Of a stretch of 64,000 nt of DNA, positions 49,035 through 60,800 are shown one piece after another. The stretch lies in assembly GCA_026413225.1 (NCBI GenBank), contig CM048553.1, positions 97,438,190-97,502,189 on the forward strand, in the 5' to 3' direction. The position numbers were made by a program, and so were the translations under genes. The stretch comes from Otis tarda (Eukaryota; Chordata; Aves; Otidiformes; Otididae). The notes below the pieces were generated by a model. It did no database searches and had not been told where the DNA came from. It saw nothing but the letters and a program-made list of their open reading frames with translations. Within the stretch, counting starts at the first letter, position 1. Every line of letters begins with the position of its first letter.

Positions 49035-49539
49035 TGGGTCAAGGACATCTGATCATGCTCATTAGAAATTGCTAGAGCTTCTTCAGGCCCATACCCTCGT
49101 GACTGTTTTTATCTTATCCTTGCCTGACTGCGGCAGGCACTCTCAAGTTTCTCAGAGGGTTCCCAGGTGTTCCCTGGGACCTTGTCCCCAGAGGCTCCCA
49201 AAGCAGAACCCAGAGGCTGCTGCAGACTGCTGTGTCTGCATGGCATGCAGGAATGGCAGAGTCTTGAAGGAAAGAATAAACAGGGAGGCAGAGGGCAGGA
49301 AAGATAAATCAGAACATAGTTTTGTCAAGGGAAGATTATGCCAGAGATGGTAAGATAATTGATTTCTTAGAACTACAAGAGTGGATTTTAATGCTCAGCT
49401 GAAATCTGAGTCAGTTGGTGCAGTGCTCTGCGGGAGCTGAGTGGAAGGGAGATGGGTGCAGGGGTTCGGGAGCACAGCCAGAGGGAAGACTGCAGCAGAT
49501 AGTATTGTGAGGATATTTCTCAGGACAGAGCAGTTGACA
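49035..49539. other. GC-richer interval, unclassified
   Basis: This segment continues the sequence upstream of the minus-strand TATA motif and may belong to the same degraded element. No family was recognised. Confidence 0.35.
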
Positions 49540-49760
49540 GTGACTTTTTTTTTAATGGAATAGACCTGGGACCAATTATTTTCAGTGTATTAATTCATTA
49601 CTTTGGGGAGAATAATGCATAAACTTGTGACAGTTGTAGATGATACAATGAATAAAGAAATTCCAATAGCAAGAAGAAACAGATCACAATAAAGGATTAT
49701 CTGTATGATCTTGTTAACAGGAATCAAAAAAAATGAAGTGTAGATCTTGACACATGGTAG
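49540..49760 (+). mobile_element. Very old CR1-like fragment, sense orientation
   Basis: GGACCAATTATTTTCAGTGT then ATTAATTCATTA matches the decayed G-x-LF-IFIND block, and CAGTTGTAGATGATACAA matches the FADDTK block with the aspartate pair kept (GTAGATGATACA). Only this part of the RT is recognisable. Confidence 0.55.
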
Positions 49761-50512
49761 ACTTTACATGTGGTAAGATTCCTAGAATTTACAGGATTTT
49801 AATTTAACAGATCCCAGCTGTGGCAGGACCCTAAGACATTGGTGATGCCTTCAAATTCTCTCAATTTTAAATTATCTTTCTTTGGAACATTATAGCTGTA
49901 GCTTTTAATATTTTATTAGAGATTTAAGTTCTGGTTCTGGAAAGTGTTTTACAGCCTACAGCATACGAAAAAGAGACTTCCCGTGTGTAGATTTTTTAAA
50001 ATCTATATATCAACTGTTTGGTTGTCCCAGGCAATTCCTTTCAGTGGTAAGTTCTTGTGGATTTTAGACACACTCCATTCTTAAGAAGAATCTCCTTTCC
50101 CTCTTCTTTCCTAAATCTAATCAAATAGAACTGTAGCCAAACTGTAGCTCCTTCTTTGAGTGAAGATTTTCTGTTTGATCAGTGTTCCATTGCTTTGTGG
50201 AGATCTTATATAATAAAAATATATTTTTTCTTTTTGTTAGAAAATACAGAATTAATAAAATTCTGACAATTATTGAAAATGTTATGATAATAATTGTACT
50301 GTTATGAAGATACGCTTGAAGATGTTGTAAGTTCATTATGAACAAGTTTTACCAAATGCCTCTTTTTTTAGACCAGATCAGACAAGCTACTTGGACATCG
50401 TATTAGTATTCCCTGGCTGAATAAATGCATGATTGCCTCCAGCGCACGCATTTCTAAACTTTGACTGCAGTCAATATAGTTAAAGAGAACTTGAAACAAC
50501 CCTTTCTGTAAA
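49761..50512. other. Intronic interval, nothing recognised
   Basis: AT-rich; no supported feature. Confidence 0.5.
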
Positions 50513-51070
50513 TCATAGAATCATAGAATCATAGAATCATAGAATGGTTAGAGTTGGAAGGGACCTTCAAAGGTCATCTAGTCCAACCCCCCTGCAAGAG
50601 CAGGGACATCCCTGACTAGATCAGGTTGCTCAGAGCCTCATCCAGCCTGGCCTTGAACACTTCCAGGGATGGGGCATCCACCACCTCTCTGGGCAACCTG
50701 TTCCAGTGCTCTACAACTCTCATTGTAAAAAATTTTTTTCTAATATCTAATCTAAACCTAGCTCCTTCTAATTTAAACCCATTACCCCTTGTCCTATCAC
50801 AACAGGCCCTACTGAACAGCTTCTCCCCATCTTTCCTGTAGGCCCCCTTGAGGTATTGGAAGACCGCTATCAGGTCTCCCCGGAGCCTCCTCTTCTCCAG
50901 GCTGAACAGCCCCAACTCTCTCAGCCTGTCCTCATAGGAGAGGTGCTCCAGCCCTCTGATCATCTTGGTGGCCCTCCTCTGGACCCTTTCCAACTGGTCC
51001 ATGTCCTTCTTGTGTTGGGGGCTCCAGAACTGGACGCAGTACTCCAGGTGGGGTCTCACCAGGGCAGAGT
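50513..51070 (-). mobile_element. Young CR1 LINE 3' fragment with octamer tail
   Basis: Four tandem TCATAGAA octamers (50513-50544) mark the CR1 3' end. The rest is nearly identical to the 3' part of the copy at 21829-23279. The reverse-transcriptase carboxy end is open for 147 codons (51059-50616), from [20 protein letters not shown] to [14 protein letters not shown]. The 5' truncation at about 51070 falls within the palm/thumb region after the catalytic site, so no FADD is present. High similarity to the other copy implies the same recently active subfamily. Confidence 0.94.
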
Positions 51071-51348
51071 CGAAAGCTAAATTGCGTACATGTTAAATAG
51101 GAGTTAAATTCACTAAACATGTTTTTGCAGTGGCTGTCTTGGCTTCATCTCTAGAGCTCTTTGCAGTTGCTTTGACGCTAGAGGAAGCTTTAAGGAGGCT
51201 CATAAAACTAGATCTGTAAAAGTGTTCAGGCTTCTTGTCTTTAGCTCCAAGAACTGTTGAGTTTAGTTGTTTGTCCCCCTTACACAACTGATGGAGTAGT
51301 GGATAAATAATTTTTTGGATGCATTCCAAAAATCAGATTCAGAGATGA
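51071..51348. other. Unique spacer between CR1 and LTR
   Basis: About 280 bp without recognised content separating the young CR1 from the solo LTR. Confidence 0.5.
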
Positions 51349-51352
51349 CAGC
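51349..51352. repeat. Target duplication CAGC, left
   Basis: Identical to 52491-52494. Confidence 0.65.
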
Positions 51353-51525
51353 TGTTCTGGTTTTGTTAGTGAGGGGGAGCCTAAGGTGGTAGCTTCTGTA
51401 GGAAACTGCTAGAAGTCGCTCCCCTTTGTTCAGTGGACTCGGCCAGGCCTAGAGCGGACCCGCTGCTGGCCAAGGCCAAGCCAATTGGTAGCAGAATGTC
51501 CCGTGATAACGCCTCTGCGATAACG

Positions 51526-51533
51526 TATTTAAG
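51526..51533 (+). promoter_or_regulatory. LTR TATA-like box
   Basis: TATTTAAG, about 40 bp downstream of CCAATTGG. It would drive transcription in the same direction as GABBR2 if the LTR is still active. Confidence 0.5.
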
Positions 51534-52302
51534 TCGGGGAAAACAGAAAAAAAAAAAGAGAAGAGATGATGTGAAGCAGCTGAGCGGGGGGCAGAGAGGG
51601 GGAGGCGCAAGCCTTGTGGGCCTTGCAGGCCTCACCCTCTGGCCTCCTGCCGGGCAGCCGACTGGGCCCAACTCGGCCCAGCCTGGCTGCAAGAAGTGGA
51701 GAGGAGATGAGAAGTGAACGAGATGTAAAAAGGATCCTGAGAGGCGTCTGCCAGCCTGTTGTAAGGAACGGCTGCAGACGCCAAGGTCAGTGAAGAAGGA
51801 GGGGGAGGAGTAATGCGGCTCCTGGCCAAGATTCCTCTGCAACTCGTGGTGAAGACCATGGTGGAGCGGGTTGTCCCCCTGCAGCCCATGGAGGTCCACG
51901 GAGGGGCAGAGATCCACCTGCAGCCCGTGGAGGACCCCACACTGGAGCAGGTGGAGGCCTGAAGGAGGCTGTGGCCCGTGGAGGGCCCGCTGGGACAGCT
52001 GTTCTAGAGGGACTGCCCCCCATGGAAGAGATGACCCACGCCGGAGCAGTTTCACGAAGGACTGTGGCCCGTGGGAGGGACCCCACGATGGAGCAGGGGA
52101 GGAATGCGAGGAGTTCTTCCCCCGAAGATGACACAGCGGCATAAAACAACGCGTGATGAACTGACCACGACCCCCATTCCCTTTCCCGCCCCCCCGTGCC
52201 GCTCGGGAGGGGAAGGTAGTAGAGATAATGTTAAGCCCGGGAAGAGGGAGGGGTGGGGGGAGGTTATCTTGTTCCCTGTCTCATTCTCCTGCTAATTTTA
52301 GA

Positions 52303-52308
52303 AATAAA
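52303..52308 (+). terminator. LTR polyadenylation signal AATAAA
   Basis: AATAAA about 180 bp before the LTR 3' end, in GABBR2 sense orientation. Confidence 0.6.
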
Positions 52309-52490
52309 TGAATAGTTTTCCTCAAGTCGAGTCTGTTTTGCCCGTGACGGTAACTTTAAGGATTTCTCCCTGTCCTTATCTCAAACCTTGAGCCGTTTTT
52401 CTTATATCATCTCCCCCTGTTCTCTTGGAGGGTGGGGGGAGCGAGAGAGAGACTGCGTAGTCTGGTCCCGATCGGGGCTGAACTACGACA

Positions 52491-52494
52491 CAGC
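52491..52494. repeat. Target duplication CAGC, right
   Basis: Pairs with 51349-51352. Confidence 0.65.
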
Positions 52495-55400
52495 ACACAG
52501 ACCAAGGAACTAGCAAAGGTAGCCAAGAGTCGGCCCTAAGATTTCCGTGTATTATAAATCCTGCCACTTTCCAGGGAGTTAAAGCCTTCCTCTGGGACTA
52601 TAGAGATGTGCTTCTGTACATGCAGGATTCACATCCCTGAATAATTTTCTAGACTCCAGAGTGCTACCATCTGAACTTCAAAGGCTAAATAGAGGTCAGT
52701 CTTTTCTCTCAGAAAGCTGCTTCTGCAGATGATGATATTTTTGCCTTAGCTTCTCCTTCAAGAACACACCAAGGAAGTGGAAGTTCTCATCTCTGTTCCC
52801 TTCTCCTTGAATCCTCTGAAAGGAATTCAAACTCACATCAGCCTACCACCAGAGCGGAGCCCTAATCAGCAGAGTGGCAGACATCTGCATCCTTTTCTGC
52901 CAGTAACTCCGAGTACTTTTGCTACTGTAATAAATGGGAACGCAGCCCGTTCCAGAAGGGTATGGTGTAGGTGGGAAACAAGGAATATCTCCAGATACTC
53001 TTAAACAGATGCATAACAAGAAACACTTGTATTTGCTCTGCACTGCTCTGAGGGAGGAAGGTGGGTGGTGAATTCCTGTACTTCATTCTGCAAATTACAC
53101 ATATACTAAAGGGAGGAGGGTTACAGAACAGAATTAGATAGTGTTGTAGAGAATGTTTCACTTACAAAACTTTTTTTTTGTTTTAAGGTTTGCCTCTACA
53201 TGGCCATTGAGCTGGCAGTTCTTTGGATGATGAGAAATGAGCACATGTTGGTCTTTCTCCTGTAGAGACTGTTCTAGTCATTCCTTAGATATGCACAGTT
53301 AGTAATGTGGCATGAGCAGGAGCATCTTTACTGTGCCTCTATATGTTTGCAGCATATAGACATAGTGGAGATTTGTTCTGACATGTTTTGCATCCCCCAT
53401 ATAAATAGGGGTTGCTAAGAGAAACTAAAACTGCTCCATGAGACACAAGACGACGTATGGTATTAGTAGATCCTAATATGAAGGCCAAAGCTTCCTTAAT
53501 AATATTCTGTCATCAAATGCAACCTGCCAGACAGACTAAGGTATTGAGGACTAGGGGAAGCTGTTAGGCCATCCCATTTGCAGACCCTAGGATGCAGTTA
53601 CTGTTCCTAATAAGTAAATAAACAAGAGTGTTTAGAAAAATGGATTACTCAGAGTGTGTGTGGATCCCAGGAGCCAATCGCTTTGCAGTTGTCAGGAGTG
53701 GTGCTTTGCATGGTGAGTGCTGAAACTGGCTTCCTAAAGAAGCAAGAATCCATCCATAAAATAAACGTCCTATTCAATTTAGAACCCTGCAGTTCCTTCT
53801 TCAAGCATAGGGCACAGTAAGGCTTGTTTGCTGTCGTTGAGAAGGAAGCAGAAATGTTTTCTACAGACCTTCTGTGGCCCAATTTCTTGCTTTGTGCTGA
53901 ACTCCTCTGAATCTTGTCATGCCTCCAGCTTGAAAACTTCCCTTCTGTTATCTTTCTGTCTGTTGAGATCGCATGTAGTACAGGTATGGTCTACTGTATC
54001 CTTCATCTATCTACAGTGATTCTATATGTGAGATATTAATTGTAAACAGAATGGAATTGTAGAATCCAGTTGCAGCACCTTTATCAGTGAAAAGTGTATC
54101 CTTTCATTTCCTTCAAGCCATTTTCATCATTGCCCATCTTCATCTAGGAGATGTCCACATATCTTTTCAAGACGTCTTCTCTCTCTAAAACTGTAAAACA
54201 GCCATTTATATCAGCATTAAAATCACTGGAAGGTACAAGGGAGGAAAATCTGCTTGAAAATAGAACAAATTATATAAATCTGCATTTGTACTATAGGTTT
54301 TTGTATCCAGTACTGACAATCATAGTAAGAATTCATAAGAGTTCAGAGACCTGTAGGCTAGCACTGATGCAAATTGCTACACTCATTCAGTGTGTTGCTT
54401 GCAAAGTTCCCAGCTCTGATATATTTCTTTGGCTATACTGAAAAAATATAGTCCTTGTAGTACTGGAGATCATAGGGCTATCTGCATTACATTGAAATGG
54501 TATGCCCTGGAGAAGGAGAAGAGGGAAATATATGAATTATCTTTTGATTATGATACACTGCAGTATACTGTGTAGCCTTCAGCTCTTCTTTTGCTTTCCG
54601 GTCTTTTTCCCTACTTTAGCTTTATTTGTTTAATTTCAGCCTGTATGATGTCCTGATGTACTAGCAAACTAATTTGCCTACAACCTAGAAAAAAATCATT
54701 TTTTTGCCTCTGTCAGGTCGAATAATTGCAAAAGTGTTTGTTCTTGCGCTGGTGGAACAGACAAGTGCTCTGTGTTACCCTTGTCAGTCTTCTGCAACCA
54801 GTCCTGAGGTCTGCCCTCAGACTCGCTTTGCTTTGCCTGTCCATCTTGCTGAAATGGAAAACCGTGGTACTTGCTATGAAGGTTTCTGTGATGGATGCTA
54901 TCACCCATTATTTCATGGATGCTTTTGTTTATATGCATATTAGACACTTTAGGACAAATGCTTGTCAAAGGCAAAAAGCAAGAACTTGTCAACACTCTTT
55001 CACCTTGAAACTAGTTGGTTTTTTTCAGCTTTTCTTTTCTCTTAGAATTACTGTTCCTTTGTGCAACTCTACAAATACAATACTAAAGAAATCCCCCCAC
55101 CCTGACAACCTTGTTTAGCTTAAACTTTGTCCTTAAAATGCTTTGCATAACTGTCTTGTTTAAATTTTTTTTCTGTGTAAAATGCTTGCCATCAATTTCT
55201 TGATTTACTTCTGATTGAGTCTTTTTTTTTTCCTCAGGCAGGATTCCTGTGTATTGTTGCCCCTAGGCAAATCTTTAACTGCAAAACTGGGTAAAGATTG
55301 ATTCTGAATAGGCTTGGTAAAACAGACCTTTTCCCATCTTTCTTGTAAAGAAAAGTAGATTCAGACTTGGTCCTCTTAAATATTCACTCTACTAAAAGTG

Positions 55401-58400
55401 CTTGACCCATGTAAAGCTTCAGCTTTAATGCTGAGCTGAAAACAGGACAGAAAAACTAACTCCTCAAGGCCAGAATGCACCATTTGCTCACAGGAATTGC
55501 TCTGTGCTTGAGATTCATTTTGTGTAATGTTAGCGACCTAAGCAGTGGTGTCTAGCCTAAGCTAATCATTTAGGTTTCCTTTATAACCTTGGGCACCTCT
55601 CACCCGAAGTTGAGGTGATACTGTCCAGGTTCCTACTGCTTTCCATTGGCTAACTTAAACTTGGAACAACAGAGGAGGTAGATTATGACCCATGGGTGAG
55701 TGAGATAATGGTAGGCGGGGGTCAAAGGCACAGGGTGTGAGGTCCTGGGACAGGACATACTTCAGGCACGATAAAGCAGCATGAAGGGACACCTGCCTCA
55801 AATGTACACACATGCATACAGCTTGGGAAACAAGCAGGAGGAACTTGTGCTGTGCATGTACAGTCACCAAACTCCGTCACTGGAACAACTGAGAGACAGT
55901 GGGAGAATTTACATTGCTGGTCTGCTGTGGAGGATGGATGCAAGCTCAACAGGAAACACAGGCAAAGAGCGAGAAGGAGCAGCTTGGACACACAGATCTC
56001 TTCTATGGGAGGGACGATAGTCTGGCTGAGAGTTTGGGAGTACCAGAGAGGCCCATAGAGGTGACGCTGTGGTGTGAGTTTGTTACCACCCAGTCAGAAC
56101 AAGGAAGCAGACAAAGCCTTCTCAAAGCAACTCCAGGAAAATATTTTCCACAAATATAGTGTTGATCGTTGCAGGAAAAGCAATATTTAATTTTTCTGAT
56201 TTCATTACAACTAAGGAGGAGTCCAGGGAGAAACCACCATAAAGCTGAAGTGAAGCAGTCTGGCTTCAAGAACTCAGAACATGTAGGGTCAATGCTATAA
56301 GATGCTTAGGAGTAAGGGGGGAAATTAAACACCCCATTGCCCTTCAGGAACGGGCAGATAACTCACCAATTCCATAACTTCTGAACACAACAGGACACAA
56401 GTATCAACATTTAATCTGTCTTTTCCAGATGTTAGCCTCTTAGCACTTCCTCTAACCTCCCTTCTCTGTAGTCCCTTACAAAAAAAAATACAGTAGAGCA
56501 TTGCTATGTTGTGACAGCTATTCTCATTGATTGGTGTTTAGTGACAGTAATCAAAGTCAACAAACCAGGCAGTTCTAGCCGAAATATGGAACATACTGGG
56601 ATTTGAATAGTGGCTTAGCATATTTGCATAAGAAGAAAAAGTTAAATGCAATTAAATGGATTATTTTTTATTCTCTTGTGGAAATATCACTTTGGCTGAA
56701 TGAATGTTTAGCAGTCTATGGTAATTCATGATGAACTGATTTACATTTACTAGAAATCCAAGTAACTTTAAACAAGGCTCCCAGATCCTTTGATACTATG
56801 GTAGAAATCCTGTATCAATTTAAAATAAAACTGTAGACTTGTACTGAATGCACATACATTTTCAATTATCAGTATGAAAGACCTCTTTCCTGTAAAATTT
56901 AATTAAGACAGACAGGAAAGGAAAAATAATGCAAGTATTTTCAGATGTACACAGTATGGATGTTTGCATTTCATTCAGCAATGCAAGGAAGGAAAAAATT
57001 CTCAGCTGTAGTTAGGCCTGTCTGCAAACTTATATCTGCAAAAGAAAGAAAGCTAAATACTTTATAAGCAAATGCTAAACTCTATGGGACCTGAGATTCC
57101 AAGTGGGATCCTGAGAATATGTCTGCAATAAAAAGTAAATGCTCTCACCTGTCTCCAAGACAGAAAGGACTTTCAAAAAGAATTTTGTTTATTAAGGCTG
57201 AGATTCTGTCAACCGCCATTGCATGGTTTTGATGCAGTACTTTCTGACTAGAGTGTTATGCCCTCTATTTTGCAGGAGTTCAGACTGCATGATTGATACA
57301 TTTCCTTCTGGCATTAAAATCTTGCTATTTTACTTTTAAAAGCCTGTTACATACCTGTCAATCTTAATACAGTGTTGTGTAGTATAGTGTAAAAATCTTT
57401 CCCTGAGCTTTTATTACTGAGCACGATGTCATATGGTATGGAACATCCCTTTGGTCAGTTTGGATCAAAACTGTCCCAGCTGTGTCTCCTCCCAGCATCT
57501 TACCTTTCCCCAACCTACTGACTTTTTGGGGCAGGTGAGAGAGGGAAAGCCTTGACACTGTGCAAGCACTGTTTAACAACAGCTAAAACACTGGTGAGTT
57601 GTCACGGCTGTTTTAGCCGCAAATGCAAAGCACAGCACCACACATGCTGCTGTTAAGAAAGTTGACTTCATAACTGCATTCCAGCCAGGCCCAGTACATC
57701 ATGCTACTGCTTTGTGCTTGGGTTCCTGCCAGGGAAATGGAAATTACCAATGTTTATCATCCATAGGTCTTAAATAGTTAAAAATAACTTGAGGTTTTTG
57801 TTATCTATGGGTATTTATTCATATTTTGTCAACATAGACACTGAGGTGCAAATAAATGAAGGGTATCTTTTGGAGGGGAAGTTGGAGTGGATGCCAGTAA
57901 GAAGTCCAAAATATGAAAGCTTGATTACATCTCTAGCATGAAATCATTGTTCTGTAGTCAAAACCCAGATGTCTTCTTGGTTTGCTACAGAAAAATGCTA
58001 CAGAATCTGATTCATATATGTATAAGCCTATTGTTTCCCATGTTGTCATGCTCAAGAACATCAGAAGGCTGGGAAATTTACTGTATTCTTCATCACTGTC
58101 CTAATGGCAAGCAATACACATTAAAAATGTGTCTTATTTCATCTTTAACTTTCAGTCACTGTATTTTATGTATTTTTGTCTGCTAGATTAAAGAGATTGG
58201 AGTAAGAAAATCTCCTTAAGTAGGTAATTTATCATGTACAGACTGGATCGTCATGATTCAGTTCTGTCTTAATCCATCTTAGAGCTCATTTACTTTCTTA
58301 CTGTACAGTCTATTTCCAAATTGCAAATCAATCTTATGGTTTTCCTCTAAATTTTGATTTTTTTTCTTGGCATTGCTTTTAGTGGAAAAACTGGATAGAA

Positions 58401-58599
58401 TTGGATATCTCTAGTCATGGGAGAGGAGCGTATAAGGACTCTAGGTACTTTAAGCATATGTCTTTTTTATAAGCATATGTCTTGAAATGCATGTCTTTTT
58501 GCAGGTAGGCACAGATTGCCTTCAATCCGTGCTGCAATCCAGATAGATGCTGGCAAAGTCTGAACTGTGCCCTGCTAGCTGTGAGTAGGGCTAAGGATC
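52495..58599. other. Intronic interval (about 6.1 kb), no gene seen
   Basis: AT-rich, with short chance frames. One minus-strand frame at 55722-55991 begins with a signal-peptide-like segment and is cysteine-rich (see findings), but no support beyond that exists. No transposon was recognised. Confidence 0.5.
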
Positions 58600-58607
58600 C
58601 CATAGAG

Positions 58608-60800
58608 CAGTGGTCTCCAAATGGGGGGGTCTGCATCCTAGGGTGTGTGCAAGATAATCTGTTGGGGTGCAGGAAGAAAATAGCTGAACTTCCATTTATA
58701 TTTATATTTATCTTAAAAAAAATAAGGATGAAATTAACCTTTACTAATATTTAATATACAGATTGACGCTGGTTCACTTAGTCGGTCCATATGTCAGATG
58801 GTCATGTAGGGTTCATGAGGTGCCCTGAGGGAAGACTGCGTACTCCACAACGTGGAGGGGTTGACATTCGTTCACTTTCAGCATATTGTGATGTATTACA
58901 GTTTACATGTGCCCACTTAAGTGGATTTATAGATTACATTATGTGGTTTTTACTAAGCTATAAAATGGACAAGTGGCTTAAAAAGATTCCTGCAAAGAAA
59001 TCGCAGATTGAAGAAAATACTGATAATGCCAGCACAAGTGAACAAGAAGAAAATGGCAGTGCTGACACCATGGGTGAAAAAAAATGACAAGCTAACCAGA
59101 TCTGACAAGAAATCAGAAAAAAAAAAAAGAGCTGAATTATCAAGATGACTAATTGAAATAAATATTTATAGCTACTGTTGCTAATAATGAACCTTGCTCT
59201 AAGTGTACACTGTGCCTTGAAACATTAGATATTGGTCGTATATGAAGCCATCATGATTAGAAAGACATTTAAAAATTCAGCATCCAGAACATGAAGACAA
59301 ACCTCTACAATTTTTTCAGTGATGTTTAAAGTCAAGTGATACTCAGTCTAGTACTTTACATAACTGAAGATAATGATGAATGTTTAAAAGCATCTTCTGA
59401 GGTTTCTTGCTTAATAGCAAAAGACAAAAAAGCCATGTATTATTGGGGAAACACTTGTTCTTCCTACTGCAGTAAAAATGACTGAAATAATGCATGGAAA
59501 ACAATATAGTGACAAACTGAATTCCATTCCTTTGTCAGCAAATACTGTTGGAAGATGCACAGAAGAGTTGAAGAAAGAACAAATTACGTAGTGTGGGAGA
59601 TTTACTATGCAGCTGGGTGAAAGTACAGATATTTCTAATGTGTCTCAGCTTATTGTCTTTGACATATTCTGCTTCAATTATGAAATAGATACTTTTTTTT
59701 TTTTTTTTTTTGTGAGCCACTAATTGGAGAAGACACATTCTCAACAGCAAGTGACTTCTTTAATAAGAGAAATGTTTTATGGAAAAACTGTGTAAGTGTA
59801 ACCACTAATGGAGCAGCTGCATTGACTGGAACAAAAAATGTATTCCAGGGCAAGGTTACAGAGCTAGCATCACATGTAAGATGCCTTCACTGTGTCAGTC
59901 ATGGGCAAGCTCTTGCAGCAAAGAAGTTGGAGCTGGAAGTGCTTTAAGTTCTGCAGGGTGGTATCAATGTGGTTAATTTTATAAAAACAAGACCTTTAAA
60001 TAGTAGAACATTTACAATACTCTATAATGAGGTGGGGAGTGACCACAACATCTTTTTTACCCCACAGAGGTTCACTGGTTTTCTTATGGTGAAGTGCTTA
60101 AAAGAGTTGTTGAACTTGAAGACGTTACACGTTTTTCTTAAACAAAAAGTCAAGTGTTCCAATCTTGCTGACCTTTTCTGTGATGACAAGAAGCTGTATA
60201 GCAGATATTTAAAAAAAAATAAACACACCTAATGTGTCCCCTCAACGTGAAGGTACGCTTTAACAATGAGTGAGAAAGTCACTGCTCTTCACAGGAAACT
60301 TGTGCTATGGAGAGGACATTTTGGAAGATGTTTGTAAATGTTTTGACTATTGCCTGCTTTTGTTGCCAAAAATGATGCAAGCCAGTCACCCAATAAATAC
60401 TCTAATGTCTGTCCACTTAAAAAACATGGAAACTGAATTTTCTAGCCTGTTAAAAAAATCTTCCCAACAAGAGTTTCAGTGGGTTTTGAACCCAGTTGTT
60501 AAATATATAAAAATGCAACACTCTGATTAGTTTGCAAGAACAACTGACTGTCATCAGGGAAGAGGGAAACTTACTAGTCAAAATTCAACAAAAACCCATT
60601 GCGTAATTGGTGGATGAGACTTAAAAATTGATATCATGGTTTAGTAAGTGTAGCCATTGATGTATACCCTCCATTTGGATCTACATCTCTTTGTGAAGTA
60701 CCATTTCCAGCTAGCAGCCATTAAAACCAAGTCTTAAAATAAACTATACTTAGAACCAGACCTTCAAATTGCTATATCACTAAGTTTTGGTGATATTGCT
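58608..60800 (+). mobile_element. Decayed hAT DNA transposon (Buster/ZBED5-like)
   Basis: The 5' end is a hAT-type terminal sequence CAGTGGTCTCCAAATGG at 58608. The 8 bp before it, CCATAGAG, fit the nnnTAnnn target preference described for Buster-type hAT elements. A full-length but ruined transposase follows (58965 to about 60790). I did not find the matching 3' terminal repeat or the second target copy, so the right end is approximate and may have been lost. DNA transposons of this kind are uncommon in birds compared with CR1 and ERVs. Confidence 0.82.
58965..60790 (+). pseudogene. hAT transposase pseudogene (BED finger, ZBED5/SCAND3-like)
   Basis: A transposase that once bound terminal repeats and cut and pasted its element. 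Pieces appear in order in shifting frames. MDKWLKKIPAKKSQIEE starts the frame (58965). A BED zinc finger follows at about 59195-59320, with C-S-K-C/C-T-L-C and LERHLKIQH-PEHEDKP. Then come EPLIGEDTFSTASDFFN (about 59715), TTNGAAALTG, HCVSHGQALAAKK (about 59890), VNFIKTRPLNSRTFTILYNE (about 59970), FTGFL/EVHWFSYGEVLKRV (about 60070) and the carboxy-terminal LEPDLQIAIS (about 60750), which lies in the hAT dimerisation region. At least ten stops and several frameshifts are present, plus a T run at 59692-59711. The order matches the domesticated vertebrate ZBED5/FAM200/SCAND3 group. It is inactive, and no intact ORF above about 100 codons remains. Confidence 0.85.

Larger units (their letters stand above)
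51353..52490 (+). mobile_element. Solo LTR, family A, full-length copy in sense orientation
   Basis: It is 1138 bp long and is bounded by TGTTCTGG...CTACGACA. A CAGC duplication (51349-51352 and 52491-52494) flanks it; loss of one terminal base would turn this into the 5-bp ACAGC expected for the family. In this orientation the order is U3 with CCAATTGG, TATA-like TATTTAAG (51526-51533), a long R region, AATAAA (52303-52308), then U5. Length equals the inverted copy at 14259-15396 and the sequence is nearly identical, so both inserted recently or have been homogenised. It is the only family A copy here in the same direction as GABBR2, so its polyadenylation signal could in principle act on the host transcript. 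No retroviral interior is present. Confidence 0.92.

Noticed and set aside
50513..50544. CRISPR-like short repeats (TCATAGAA)4
   Set aside because: These are direct octamers without spacers, the standard 3' tail of avian CR1 elements.
60270..60530. 86-codon ORF with LCYGEDI considered as the next GABBR2 exon (VLYGEDIEISD)
   Set aside because: Only four residues agree, no splice acceptor or donor fits, and the segment lies within the decayed hAT transposase.
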